From Chimonanthus salicifolius (lineage: Eukaryota; Streptophyta; Magnoliopsida; Laurales; Calycanthaceae), in contig CM023540.1 in the NCBI GenBank assembly GCA_013350335.1, positions 22,237,175 through 22,301,174 on the forward strand: a DNA stretch of 64,000 nt. Reading direction: 5' to 3'. Of the stretch, positions 24,069 through 35,766 are shown in pieces; position 1 is the stretch's first letter, and every line of letters begins with the position of its first letter. A program made the position numbers and the translations under genes. Below the pieces are notes generated by a model that searched no databases, was not told the origin of the DNA, and saw only the letters and a program-made list of their open reading frames with translations.

Positions 24069-24129
24069 AGCGATCGACACCGTCGCCGACGCCGACATCT
24101 TTTCCTCGCATCTGTTCCTCTCTTCACAT
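24069..24129 (+). other. Probable 5' leader exon of GFA copy C
   Basis: A single GC-rich leader block with the CGCCGACGCCGA motif ends at ACAT|GTAAGT (24129/24130). It corresponds to the blocks at 1-94 and 11882-11947. The spliced connection to the coding exon at 26829 is inferred from conserved donor and acceptor signals only. Confidence 0.4.
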
Positions 24130-25870
24130 GTAAGTGGACTTGTTGCACTTAATATTCCCTGACTGGATCGTCACTGGTTTCCTTGATTTCCATGCCATGG
24201 ATATTTCTTAATCTGCCTGAAAAAATCTTTATGTTGTTCCATTATCTCTGTTTTTTCCCACCCTAAAATGGCCCGCTGGAAGAGAGTAAAGTGATATTGA
24301 GATTCTTTTTTGGAACTTTAACCATCCATGATCCATCTCAAAGAATCAAAATTTAAATAGTGATTCTCACGTGGGAGAAGAAATAGAATTATCCCATAGA
24401 CCCAACTGCGGATGTAGCTGATAGTTTGATACTGCTGAATAATAGTCTTTTGATTTCTGGTTGAATACATATGATCATCTTGCAATCTGAATTTTTGTTG
24501 GGGGGTCGGTGGGCAACATCTACTGACTACCATCTTTTATCCTCCGAAAACCTTCTTGTCATCTCATGAATTGGATAGATACCTGATTTGAACCCATTTT
24601 GAATTATACTCACCATTGGATTAAACTGAAGAACTACAGAATGGTTAATTCTGTAGCCTTTTAAGGCCATACCTAATGTGATATATTTAAGTTTATTTTC
24701 GGTAGGCCCCCTATCCAAGCATGGATCCAATCAATTCTCCTCGCTATCCAAGTCTCCATAAAAAATACTCACCAAATTGAACCAGTTCTCAGTGGATAAT
24801 TTCTCCACTGAATCATGGGTGGTCAGAATCAGTTGGAAACATTTAGTTTCTGTCTCACTGTATCTTTATGATGGCACGAAGACCTAATCAATTCTACGTA
24901 ATCTCAGCCCTAGTCACAAGTGAGCAAATTGGTATAATTATTGTAATGCAAGGGGGTTGGGGGACGGGGACGTCGATTGGTGGGAGTTGAGTGGGAAACT
25001 TCAACTTCCTGAGGAAATGTCTATCCCCCTGTTTGGATGAACTTTGAGCCAAAAAGCAAGCCCCATGAGAAACCAACTTACAAGAAACAGGTTGAGTTGA
25101 GTTCGCCAATAAGGGCAAAGAGATTTTATAAGATCCCTCCTTCTCTAAGTTGTGTTCCCTAAACATTATCAAGCTCTCCACTAAAAAGAGGGTGACTAAA
25201 AAAGTAGGGGGAGGCAAAGTAGGGTTTCCTACCTGTAGGGGAACTCTCTATCTTCAAATTCATTAAGGAGCTCCTTGTTTTTAAGTTCCCCTCATCCAAA
25301 GCACCTTGAGCGCTCTGTGTTGTGAAGGCCGTTCTTTGGGGTCCATCCAAACACAGTCTCACTGCCTTATCTTTTACCCAAATTGCAAGTGCCAAGTCAT
25401 CTTTATGTTGTAATTCAGATGGTGATAAGAGTATAACAACATCTGTGAACAAGAACCTTAGCATGGGCTGAGTAGAATCATTACTTTCAAAAAAAAAAAA
25501 AATTAACTAATATAGATGCCAACCCCAATGAAGTTGGATAAAGCTTTGGTGATAGAAAATTAGCTGCATACATTATCTTGAATGGCAATTGCTTATTGCA
25601 TTTGTCTTCTGTGGAACATCATCTATAAGATGTTATTTGGTAGTTTACGACTAAAACTGCTTTAGTTCTTTTTCTTCACAATCATGCATCGCCTTTAGTT
25701 TTAACTGCCATCAGTTCTCACTGCAATCACCTTACACATTATTTAGTAGGGTACTATGAACTGTAGACACAAACTGATGCTGTCACATCCATTCGGATTA
25801 ATCATGTCCAATTTATACCATTCTACAACTTTTAGCTTATAAATGCACAAGACAGAAAAAAAATTCAAAA

Positions 25871-26052
25871 GGATTGGAGTGATAGCCAGAAACCTGCCTC
25901 AAGAAGCGAGAGTATTGGTTTTGATTCTCACTCCACCCCAAAGGGCCACTCCCAGTAGAGTTACCCGGTGTGTGTGGATGGGGAGACTTGCACATGCTTC
26001 AAGGATTACTTGGGTGCTCTAAGAGGCCTAGACAGCTTGGTCATTAAAAAAA
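25871..26052 (+). mobile_element. tRNA-derived SINE, family I (copy C)
   Basis: Counterpart of 1863-2046 and 13709-13890, with more changes in the promoter boxes. The body and A-rich tail are clear. Confidence 0.6.
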
Positions 26053-26828
26053 TGAATTTTTTAGAAACGAGGTATCCTGTTACACAAATAAATATCAGAT
26101 ATTAAGTCTGCCTAAATAGAACTTGATTATGCACCTTATCACCTCTCATATATGAATGTGTTGATGCTTAAAGTTTCTGTTCTCGAAGATAACAGACCTA
26201 TAATCAAGAAAATCACTTGAATGGTGTATTAACTCGTACACCATACATGCTCACAACTTTAGGCCTTCATTTGGTAGCTCGGAATTGCTTAATGGAACCA
26301 GAATTCTATGGAGCTACAGGCTTCCACGAAAGAATTCTGGGCTATCAACCAGGCTTTAGTGAATATAAAAGATGGCATTGATATCATAAATGCTTCTTCA
26401 TTCGAGGCTTCATGTGAAGTGATTTTGCTCATCTATATGATGGATCGTATTGGATGGATTATGCAAACAGAATTACCCACATTGCAAGATGCAAGCTACC
26501 TAATTCTTGGCCCTTCCTCAATTGAGTGTTGACCATGTTTTCTTCTCTGAAGTTGTTAAGAGTGTAGAAGTAGGGAGGGTTAACGTTTTTATTGGCGGCG
26601 GTGCCCTTGTACTACAGCCACCAAGTGGTGGGTTTCTCATTCTCACTTGTTGACAAGTTGTATGGATACTATATATCCTTTTTCATGGTTCATTTCATCT
26701 TTCTTTTTCATAGTCTTCCTTTCTTATCTGAATATTCTACAGAAAATGCTCTGTTTGCTATTTCCTATATGGAAACTCTCACAAGTTTCATTTCACTGCA
26801 GCTGTTCTGAACAAAGCACTCTTATAAG

Positions 26829-27194
26829 ATGGATGGTGAAAATGTAATCCATAGAGGTGGATGCCACTGCAGGCGTGTTAGGTGGGAAGTTGAAGCACCA
26901 ACAAGCGTAGTTGTATGGAAGTGCAATTGCTCCAACTGTTCTATGAGGGCTAGCATCCATTTCGTAGTCCCAAGTACAAAGTTTAAATTGATGGGAGATT
27001 CTGAACAGTTCCTCACCACCTACACATTTGGTACACACACAGCAAAGCACACCTTTTGCAAGGTCTGCGGCATTACATCATTTTATGTGCAGCGGTCGAA
27101 CCCCGATAGTTTTGCCGTGACATACATGTGTGTCGACCCCGGAACACTTGAGCATGTTGAGATGAGGCATTTTGATGGGAAGAACTGGGAGTAG
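26829..27194 (+). CDS. GFA/CENP-V domain protein, copy C, truncated and most diverged
   Basis: This is a 121-residue frame with the same TAG at codon 122 (27192-27194) as copy B. The family cysteines are kept. Changes not seen in A or B include Asp33Asn inside the C-x-C-x2-C cluster, Asn42Ser, Phe86Tyr, Pro88Gln and Gly94Ser. Upstream, the 45-base exon-like segment is largely deleted and its donor is changed from GT to AT. A decaying copy is likely, but no frameshift is present. Confidence 0.55.
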   Translation: MDGENVIHRGGCHCRRVRWEVEAPTSVVVWKCNCSNCSMRASIHFVVPSTKFKLMGDSEQFLTTYTFGTHTAKHTFCKVCGITSFYVQRSNPDSFAVTYMCVDPGTLEHVEMRHFDGKNWE

Positions 27195-27234
27195 TCCTAT
27201 TACCAGACATCCATTGCATCATTCTCTAAATCAG

Positions 27235-27302
27235 GTGATGAAATGTGAAGTTAATAACTCAAGTTTATCCATCAAAGTATGACTCCTAATGCACACTATC
27301 AG
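27235..27302 (+). other. 68-base GT...AG segment missing from copy A
   Basis: In copy C the segment runs 'AAATCAG|GTGATGAAATG ... CACACTATCAG|CCTAATTC'. Copy A joins AAATCAG directly to CCTAATTC (3260/3261), which creates its Ser-Ala-stop end. Copy B has the segment but ends in AT (15135-15202). The borders fit a very short intron, but they also fit a deletion between two ATCAG repeats. Confidence 0.5.
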
Positions 27303-28130
27303 CCTAATTCTGTACTTAGTAATGTCTGAGTCTTTAATTATCTTAATATAAAAGTAGAAGTTTGCGAGATTCAGCATTTAGTCGCTTGCTTGTTACATTG
27401 TCTGTTGGTTGGTCTAATAGTTGGATTTATTCATGAATTTTTTTTTGAAATTTTGTACTGTTTCAAAAATGGTAGGTTGACTACATGCCTCAATGTCCAC
27501 AAATGCAGTCATGGGTAGTAATCAGGGGTCGAAAAATCGGCCTGGCATGCACTTCAGTCCATTTCTTTTGGGCCTAGATAATGGTTGGATGATGGGGGAC
27601 AATGGGCTAAACATGTATGGAATTGTCTGAATGAAGTTTTTAAAGCCCAAAACCCAACTGAGTAACTCGGTCGAGTTTCAACTTAAGATCATTCATTTCA
27701 AATAGTATGTCCGAGTTTTTTCAAGGTTTATGATTCAATGGCTTATACATCTGCATTAATTTGATCCTTTCCTATTTTAGCAAGATTCTTAAATGCCTTA
27801 ATGAGAACAAAAGTGGGACACTAATGGGCAGACTCTTAAATGCCTAAGCCCAACTGGTTTCATCTGGGCCTGAAATGTATGCCCAGACTACTCCTACAAA
27901 CATCAATCAGCAATTTAACCTGGGATGCAAGTCAAGTTGTGATAGACAAGGAATAGAAAGATCATTCCATTTCTTAGATGCCAAGCAATCAGGTTTGAAT
28001 TGAAGATGGGCCTATAATAAAATCTCTAACCAGAAATAACTGAGTCAGAGTGACTCATTTTTAATTTAAATAAAATGCATCAGTGGGTCCCCTGTTGGAT
28101 CTAACTTAGCATTGTTCAATTTAGGTTGTG

Positions 28131-28764
28131 GCTATTGTGAACCCTAATATTTGGTCTTCTAATGCTCCTCCGCGGACTATCGGCTTTGTTTGGACTGCTG
28201 CGTTGGGGAAAATCTTGACCCAGGACAATTTGAGGAGAAGAGGACGCATCATGGTTAGCACCTGTCCATTGTGCCTTCATGCATCCGAAGAGGCGAATCA
28301 TCTTCTTCTGCATTGCCCCTTCTCTTCAAGCGTTTGGTCCTTTGTGATTGGCCGGTTTGGTGTTTCTTGGGTCATGCCATCATCGATTGTTGAGTTGTCC
28401 TTTTCTTGGGACATTGCCTCTGTCTCATCGAGGTACTCATCTTTGTGGCACTTATCTTTTTATGCCACTTTTTGGAGTCTTTGGTGGGAAAGGAATAATC
28501 AGCTTTCAGAGATAAGAGGGAGTCCAATACAGGCGGTTGGTCATCGAGCTCTTGCTAAGTTTGCTTCTTCGGTTGTTTCTTTACAGGTCTTTCGGAACAT
28601 TTCCATGTCGGACATTTTGCGCGCATGGAAAGAGTGTGTTGATCTAAACTGATGTTTTACCGGTTTTGTTCCCTTTGTAACTTGTTTATTTGCTTTCTGT
28701 CTTTGTATTTACACCTCTGGTGCCCCTTATTATCTATTATATCATCCATTTCAAAAAACAAAAA
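28131..28764 (+). mobile_element. 5'-truncated LINE inserted in unit C (zf-RVT region)
   Basis: An open frame to 28652 encodes the C-terminal part of a plant non-LTR reverse transcriptase ORF. It has a zf-RVT-like motif, CPLCLHASEEANHLLLHC followed by PFSSSVW, and the stretch FWSLWWERNNQ. A 3' UTR and an A-rich tail ('tttcaaaaaacaaaaa') follow. Units A and B lack it. About 40 target bases present in A ('tgcgcagaacctgaaattg' onward) are missing here, and no target duplication is evident, so insertion was accompanied by a deletion. No reverse transcriptase or endonuclease domain is present. Confidence 0.75.
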
Positions 28765-29076
28765 CCCAACCCAAGATGGGTTTTTAGTATTAATAAAATA
28801 TCAATATTTACTATATGTAAAATACGTATAAAGTAATAATATAAGGTAGAATATGTCTAATCTATCTGTATAACATTATTAAGTGTAAGTAATGGCAGGT
28901 GCAAGCCCAAGACCAGATGGATCCAGACCTTTCACGTTTGGACCTCCAGTTGGAGCTGATTTTCAAATAGATCCTATTTTTAGGCAAGCCTTTTGGGTAC
29001 CGATTATTTTTTTTATTTTTATTTTTTTTTACAACAGAAGGTGTTGAGGTGTCTCGCCCGACTAGTCCGTCGGGAT

Positions 29077-29406
29077 TAGGGGTATAGATATCGGCCGATT
29101 TGAAACGTATTGGCCGATATATATAGTTTTTTAATTGCCGATCTATGTCGGCCGTACGAACTACTTTTCGGTCGATATATCAGCGATATATATTGGTTCG
29201 ATATCGGCCGATATGATTAATATCGGACTGTTTTTTTTATAAAATAAAATCAAAACTGGTAGTGGGCCCAGGTCGAATATAGGCCGATATTGGACTAATA
29301 TCGGCCCAGATATCGACCGATATTTACGTTTTCAAATTTTTTTAAAAAAAAATCAGTTTCCTTTTCGGTTTTTTTATATTTTTTAATTCAGAAAAAATAC
29401 CGATAT

Positions 29407-29446
<40 letters not shown>

Positions 29447-29473
29447 TCGGTCAGGCCAAATTTTTCACCCCTG
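29077..29473. mobile_element. Palindrome-rich hAT-like MITE (copy C, first)
   Basis: The ends are TAGGGGTATAGATATCGG and ...AATTTTTCACCCCTG. The flanking 8-bp sequences are GTCGGGAT (29069-29076) and GTCGGGAC (29474-29481), one mismatch apart. It contains a (GA)n run (29411-29442) and many CGATAT motifs, with no coding. Confidence 0.75.
29411..29442. repeat. (GA)n microsatellite
   Basis: About sixteen GA repeats inside the MITE 29077-29473. Confidence 0.9.
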
Positions 29474-30414
29474 GTCGGGACATGTGAACATCCTCCTTAC
29501 ACACATGTTGAGTTCAAGTAGTTGAACTTTACTTTGTACATATCTCATAAAGAGTGACCCTTTATGGAAGTTACCAGGGTTTGAATCCAAGACTCTAGAG
29601 TGTTGTGTCTCAACCACTAAGCTAACTCTTTGGAGTTTACCGATTGATATCCCTAATTTCAAAGCTTCATCTCAACCACCAGTTCAATAAGAAATTTGGT
29701 TTTGTATTGGGTAGTTCAACCTACCTTGTTAAATAAAAATTAGTTTTTATATTTTCAATCATCATCATTATAAGTCAGAATTTCATCAATGTAAGTCAAT
29801 TTTACGAGTTATTCTTCTCCAATTCATTTTATATTTTTATCAAATTTAAATAATTTTCCATTATCTTAAACCAACGAAAGTATTCGTGACAAAAATTAGT
29901 GTGAACTTTATTACAGTCTTTGAATAGGTGAAGAAATTGTCAAGTTTCCTAACTTTCTGCACCCTGAAATAAAGATTTGTTGGGTCGAAATAACTTATAA
30001 AACCAGGTCACTCTGACATTCAAATAAAATACTCGTGTATAAAAATAATTGATGATATGAATGCCATCTCAGAAACAGTCACTTCGAAGAAGAAAAGGAA
30101 ATATATTTTTGCTGTTGCGCATGCCACACATTTCTATATTCTATTCTTCACATGTGCTGAAGAATTAATTCCTCAGGTGCATCTACATGTAGTACCAAAT
30201 AGTGATGGAATAATAAAGGCCTTTTTTGATATTTTTACATGAATACATAAAATTACCAACAATATTCATATATCAAATAAGTACGGGAGGAATCGAATCT
30301 AAAATCTCTAGTTTTTGTCTAATCTAAAAGCTTTTGACCAATTGAATTATATCTATCTATCTCTAAATAGATTTGCCATTTATTCATTTGTCTCATCTAA
30401 ATAGTGATATATTA

Positions 30415-30618
30415 ATAGGATAATGATCCTCACACGTGCATTTTGTGTAATCCAACATGAGTTTCTATTTTGACTTTCGAATTACCTCGCCGAAACCTTC
30501 AAATAACTTAAAGCAAAGGGTTCAGCGACCTGATTCGAAGGGTAAAATGGATAATAAAGTAAAATCCATATTAAGTTATACAAAATGCACGTAGAAAGAT
30601 TGTTGTCCTATTAATATC
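30415..30618. mobile_element. Foldback MITE (copy C)
   Basis: The same hairpin family as 5284-5508, slightly shorter and more diverged in the left arm. Confidence 0.55.
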
Positions 30619-31079
30619 CTTTAATATTAAAAACACCGACATCTCTATCATTTCTCTTATGTATTGATGCCAATGTTGAGTTAATAATAGAGGCTCCACA
30701 ATGTTAACATGGTTCGTGAGCAACAGTGGTCTAATGATCTTGAGTGTCCAATTGAAGGGCCTTCAATTAGATGGATTGTATTGTCACTTAGAAAAATAGT
30801 TATTAATTATCTTCGGGCATCCAATTTAGGACTACAAAATAGATATTTTTAGTGACTTCATTTTAACCATCCATTGTACAACATCAGATCAGATAGTTAA
30901 AGGTTGACCAATTGATCTGATTTTTTTTTTATCTGTGACTAATCTACAATCCTTGTATAAATATAATAGAAGTCTTGAATTCCAATAATTGCCTTATCCC
31001 AAGATTAAAAGACTGGTCTCTTTAAGATGAGAGACTAATTGAGTTCTTTCTAAGAGTTGTAATTATCCAAAATGTATTG

Positions 31080-31428
31080 CAAAGGTGCAAAATTTCTCTC
31101 TCCTCTTTTGCTTTTCTTTTTTAATATCGATATTTTATTATTATTTTATTTTATTTGAATTAAAAAATAAATAAATAACTCAAAAGAAAGCTGGATTTTT
31201 TAAAAAAAAATTTGAAAATGTCAATATCGGATGATATCGACTGAGAATTGACCCAAGCCCCACCACCGTTTTGAATTTCTTTTTTTTTTAAAAAAAAAGA
31301 CCTATATTAATCATATCGCTCGATATCGGACCGATATATATCGGCCATATCAACTGAGAAATAGTGTATATGGGCGATACATTGTGATATTTAAAAATCG
31401 ATATATATCAGTCGATATCTTTACCCCG
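31080..31428. mobile_element. Palindrome-rich hAT-like MITE (copy C, second, complete)
   Basis: The ends are CAAAGGTGCAAAATTTC and ...GATATCTTTACCCCG. The flanks ATGTATTG (31072-31079) and ATGTATTC (31429-31436) match at seven of eight bases. This is the intact form of the remnants at 5925-6030 and 18208-18322. Confidence 0.65.
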
Positions 31429-32492
31429 ATGTATTCAATGAATCCTCTCCTGTGTGTAATCATCAAAAGGATTTCAATGTTTGGAGTCAGTAATCTCATT
31501 TAAACAGTGATTAGAGGAGAAAAGGAGGGGTCTTATCAATTAATCATTGTCATTCATTGAAAGTGAAATGCACCAATGTTATGAAAGTGACGTATACATT
31601 GCCATTTCAAGTAATGTAACCTCTTGTCTGCAAAATTTGGTAACATCTCTTATACTCAACTTCCAAATATAGCCATCTTGTCTTTATCTTTAATCCATGA
31701 CCAAGACTCCACCAATATCAGTCTTGGTGCATGGGCAATCAGAGCCGTACACGTGTCTGTTGAATCTAGAGTCTAAACCAATCATCTAATTGGCCTTTTT
31801 CCCTTGGATGGGCCATGGCAGAAAAGTTAACACAGAATTTGTTAGGTGTGTTTGAAGTCATTTGTACATTAAATGTATAGTAGATATCTAGATATAGAAT
31901 ATATTAAAGAGAGTGATGAGGGTATGTTGAAAGGTCTAACATTGAATATATAACCTACTAAAAACACTTTAATTAAATTACTTAAAGGCATTTTTTAAAA
32001 GCAATAAAGTTTAAAGGTTAAAATTAATTTAAAAGATAAATTTTGAAACTTAAGAAATGCAGCTTAATTAATTTAATTGTGATGATTTTTTTTTTTAAAT
32101 TTATGTGTGGGAAACTGCAGGATATCCAGCATAAAATCTCCACGGATGAGTCCACTACTCCTAAGGCACACTAAGGTTAGGCCATGGTGATGATTTTTTG
32201 TGGGTCATTTGTTCAAAAATGATATTTCCAATGAAATTATCACCATCTCATTCTATTAACTCTTTGCTGAAGTATACATTATTGTTATTTAAATCATTTA
32301 TCTCATCACTTACAAAGATTTACAATGAATGAGTCATTTATGTCACTTTTCAAATTTTGTTAAAGTTAATAAACTTATCATTAGATGGATTAAGTGAAAT
32401 TATTTAATTAAAATTTTATAAAATTCATTCCACTCTTATTATTTAATCTATTCACCAAAGAGATCCAGATACTTTAAATGCTATTATTCACT

Positions 32493-32580
32493 ATTTTTTT
32501 TTTTATGATCAAGGTGTCTATGCCTTTTAGAGCTTCACTAATCCTCGAGTCATATGCAAGCCTCCCTACTCAAACATTAG
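32493..32580 (-). mobile_element. SINE-I fragment, minus strand
   Basis: The poly-T run, then 'tgatcaaggtgtctatgcc', 'tagagcttcactaatcctcg' and 'gcaagcctccctact', is the reverse of the SINE-I 3' body. It lies just beyond the end of tandem unit C. Sequence resembling the rest of the SINE ('ctatagagagtgatc') resumes after the MITE at 32919, so the SINE may be split by it. Confidence 0.5.
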
Positions 32581-32581
32581 G

Positions 32582-32918
32582 TAGGGAGTGAAACTTGAGT
32601 CGGGTATTAACTTGACCCGCATGACCTGACCCAAGAAGTCAATGGGTTTGGTTATGTTATTGTATATATCGGGGTTGGGGAAAAATAAACCCGCATGAAA
32701 TTTGGGTCGGATCGTGTTGAAAATTTTAAAAGCAACTTAACCCGACTCAACCCAAGTGCACCAAGATATAGAACAACACTCGGGTTGAGTCAGGTCAAAA
32801 ATTCAGGTGGGATCGGATTGAGTAACTCGGATCGAGTCAGGTTGGTTTCAATTTTTTTTATATGAGTTGGGATGGATTTATTAAAACTCAATCCAATTCA
32901 ACTTAAATTTCATCTCTA
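32582..32918. mobile_element. hAT-like MITE rich in GGGTCGGGT/ACCCGA motifs
   Basis: Terminal inverted repeats are TAGGGAGTGAAACTTGAGT at the left and, in reverse complement, TAGAGATGAAATTTAAGT at the right. The interior has repeated 'gggtcgg', 'cttgacccg' and 'caacccaagt' words and no open frame. I do not see a clear 8-bp duplication, so the superfamily is a guess from the ends. Confidence 0.5.
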
Positions 32919-32949
32919 ACGGCAAATAAATCTATAGAGAGTGATCTTG

Positions 32950-35430
32950 ATCTTTATGATACAGTAAAAATTGAACTTAAAATTCTTATTTTCTCTGAAA
33001 CTAGTTCTTGACTAGGATAAGTCAGCTTTCTCACTTTACAATGCTATTGAAGGAAGATAAATCACAAATGGCTTGGAAACCACGCGATGGAGCATGTGCT
33101 CTCTTATCTGGATTCTGGCAACCGCGTGGTAGATTCTTCAAGGAAGAGCAACCATTCCACCACCTCCACGGCGGCTCCACGTCTCCCCTCCACAATCATT
33201 TCCCACCATCTCCGCCTTTGCTCATATTTTGCTAGATCACGCCATCAACGTGTTGGGCCACCTCTTATCGTATAAATTGATGGTTTGGAGCCATCTAAGT
33301 ATCTTTTTCTATTTTGTCCTTAGTTTGATTCTCTTCTTCAGTGTCTATTATCTAATGGAGTATCAATCATCTGTTGTCTGTTGGTGAGAACATTCCATGT
33401 TAAGCTCAGATTTTGAAGATACATTCAGTATTTATATTGAACTTTGATTATTATTATTATTATTATTATTAGTAAGATAAATAATTGATTTATATAAATA
33501 TTCTATTAAAATTTATATATAGATAAAAATGTGACTATCATGATGACAACATTACTAAAACAGAAACCTCTATGAAAGAGGGGGATTCTACCTAGTTTCA
33601 TCATTTTTTTTTAACTTAAATAAGAAATAAATAGAAATTGATAAAGGTGTGACACTCATTTAAAAATTGTTTGATAGTTTTTAGAATGACTTGCAGAAAA
33701 CAAATCATTTAATCTATTTCACAAAAAGATTTCCTATTCTAGTAAATGGCTAGAATGACTTGAGGTAAAGTGGAAGGAAATACTTTAGACCATTCCCACT
33801 AATAATGGCATTGGTGGATATTGTGGTAACCACAGTTTTGTTGACTTTTCAATAAATGAAAAATATATGTAATAAAAAGAGTTTCCACATCAATATATAC
33901 AAATTATAGTATAATTTTCAAAAAACTTTAACAATTTCACTAATTTTGATATTCCTTTTTAGATAATAGAGGGATCTCCCGTGTATATATATATATATAC
34001 AAAATCATCCGCAAGGTTCATGTATAAAATCAATCTATAAATAATCAAACTCAAAACATCTAATTATATGTTGAACAATTAAGTGTGAATATCTTCTCTT
34101 GATTAGTACAATAATCCAATCAAAACGCAACTGACTAGACCAACTGTTGACCCTCCTTCCCTTCCATTTTTAAAAACCTTTCTAAGTAAAGGGTATTCAT
34201 AATACTTATGATAACCTTTAATCAAAAATAACTTGAATAATCCCCGTAAAATTTACGTCTCATCCAAATGCAGCCCATGTTTCGTATTATGTTACAAGGA
34301 ATGGAAATCCAATAACATGGATCCACGGCTGGTGGGTGAGAAGTAGAAGGGGAAGGGTACAAATTTGATGCGATCATTCATTCATTTCTGCACAGAGAAA
34401 GGTGTTTCATGTCGTTACTGCTGTTCTTACACGACCATTTCATTTTCATTACAGCACATTGCCCGGTTCCGTTTTCCACCCTCAATTAACTTCTTACATG
34501 TGTGCTTCAGCCGTTCATCAAATTGATCTCAATGTTGATCAATCATTGTAGAAGATAACCATCATCAACATTATTTTTTGTTTATTTTATTCATTCCAAG
34601 TTCGTCATGGAAGTTTCTTGAGCATATGAAATTAATGTTTAAGTTTTAGACTCGATTTCTATTATAGGTAAATTTTTAAATATAGAAGAATTAATCTCAT
34701 AGAATGAAGAAGAAGAGTTCTCTTCTGTTGATAAGTGCCTTGGCCCTTATGAAACTCAAAAGAATGGGGTTGCAGGGGGATGAGTGCGTTTGAAAGATAT
34801 TTTGAAGTTGTGCCTTTATTAAATAATTATATATATCGAATTTGAAAATTTATAATTTTTAAGGGTTCAAAGATCAATGGTCAAAATGAGATCAATTTTA
34901 GATGGGTCTTTAATTAACAATTGTAGATAGTTCACTTCTCTGAATAGCTGAAACAACTGAGACCATTTAACCTTTTTACTTCTAGTCCAACCCAATTTAA
35001 CCAAGAGCCCAAGAGGTTTGATCCAAGTTTTAGAATCTTACTTTTGAGACTCTTAATTTTATTTGAAACTTTAAAATTTTCATTATATATGATAATAAAT
35101 ATTATAAAATTAAAATGATATGTGATCATTTACACATAAACCACGCTCATGTATATTTTATTTGTTGAACTCATACTGAACTTGAGATCAATATGACATG
35201 ATATATCAAAAATAGATAAGATAACACATTTAATTGTTATTAATATTTTTTTAAAAAAAATCAGCTTGGCAACATTGCCCATGTGCGATCTCATTTAGGT
35301 TCTCATGTGGGGCCTATTGAGATATAAATTTGATCATTCTTCCTCTCTAACTCATTTACCCTTGGTGAGCAGTATCTATATTAAATTAAAAAATTATTTA
35401 AAATTTATCACATTTTGAAAATTTTAACTT
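32950..35430. other. AT-rich intergenic DNA
   Basis: No gene is supported here. Open frames at 33008-33235 and 33087-33275 overlap each other in different frames and match nothing I know. There are simple repeats (ATT)n at 33446-33471 and (TA)n near 33984-34000. Confidence 0.5.
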
Positions 35431-35436
35431 CTTTTA

Positions 35437-35500
35437 CTTTTTTTTAAGACCAAGGTATCCATTAAAGCCTCCCACCTGAATTTTTCAGGCGTCTAATCCT
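35437..35500 (-). mobile_element. Short SINE-I 3' fragment, minus strand
   Basis: 'ttttttttaagaccaaggta' followed by 'cctcccacctgaat' resembles the reversed 3' end of SINE-I. It is heavily truncated and has no box motifs. Confidence 0.3.
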
Positions 35501-35766
35501 TTTAAACCTTAACTTCTTAAATCTAATAACTTAATTTTTAAAAAAAAAAAAAACCATCTAAGTAATTTTCGCTTATAACCAACATAGCTCAGCTGAAAAT
35601 TATAAAACTACGTACTAACATCCAACCAAACAAAAATCTCATATTAAAATGTACAGCCGATTACTATACATTAAATATGTGAAAAATTATAAAATATAAG
35701 TTTTGTGGTGAAAACAACATACAAGTATCCAGTGTGGACTCACTATTGACATCTTCTCTCATATTT

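Larger units (their letters stand above)
29027..29650 (-). mobile_element. SINE-II on the minus strand, split by a MITE (copy C)
   Basis: In reverse: an A-box-like 'ttagcttagtggttgagac', a B-box-like 'ggattcaaaccctgg', a body with 'gatatgtacaaagtaaagtt', and a tail (poly-T at about 29010-29030). The MITE 29077-29473 interrupts it at a different point from the MITE in copy B. Confidence 0.6.
24056..32449. repeat. Tandem unit C (shorter, lacks the LTR insertion)
   Basis: This is the third unit. It matches A and B from the leader exon through the GFA gene and onward, but it lacks the 3.8 kb LTR/TRIM; the empty site is at about 31758-31763. It also lacks the last 900 or so bases of the other units, since homology stops abruptly near 32449. 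It has its own 0.63 kb LINE insertion near 28131-28764. Its GFA copy is the most diverged of the three. Confidence 0.88.
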
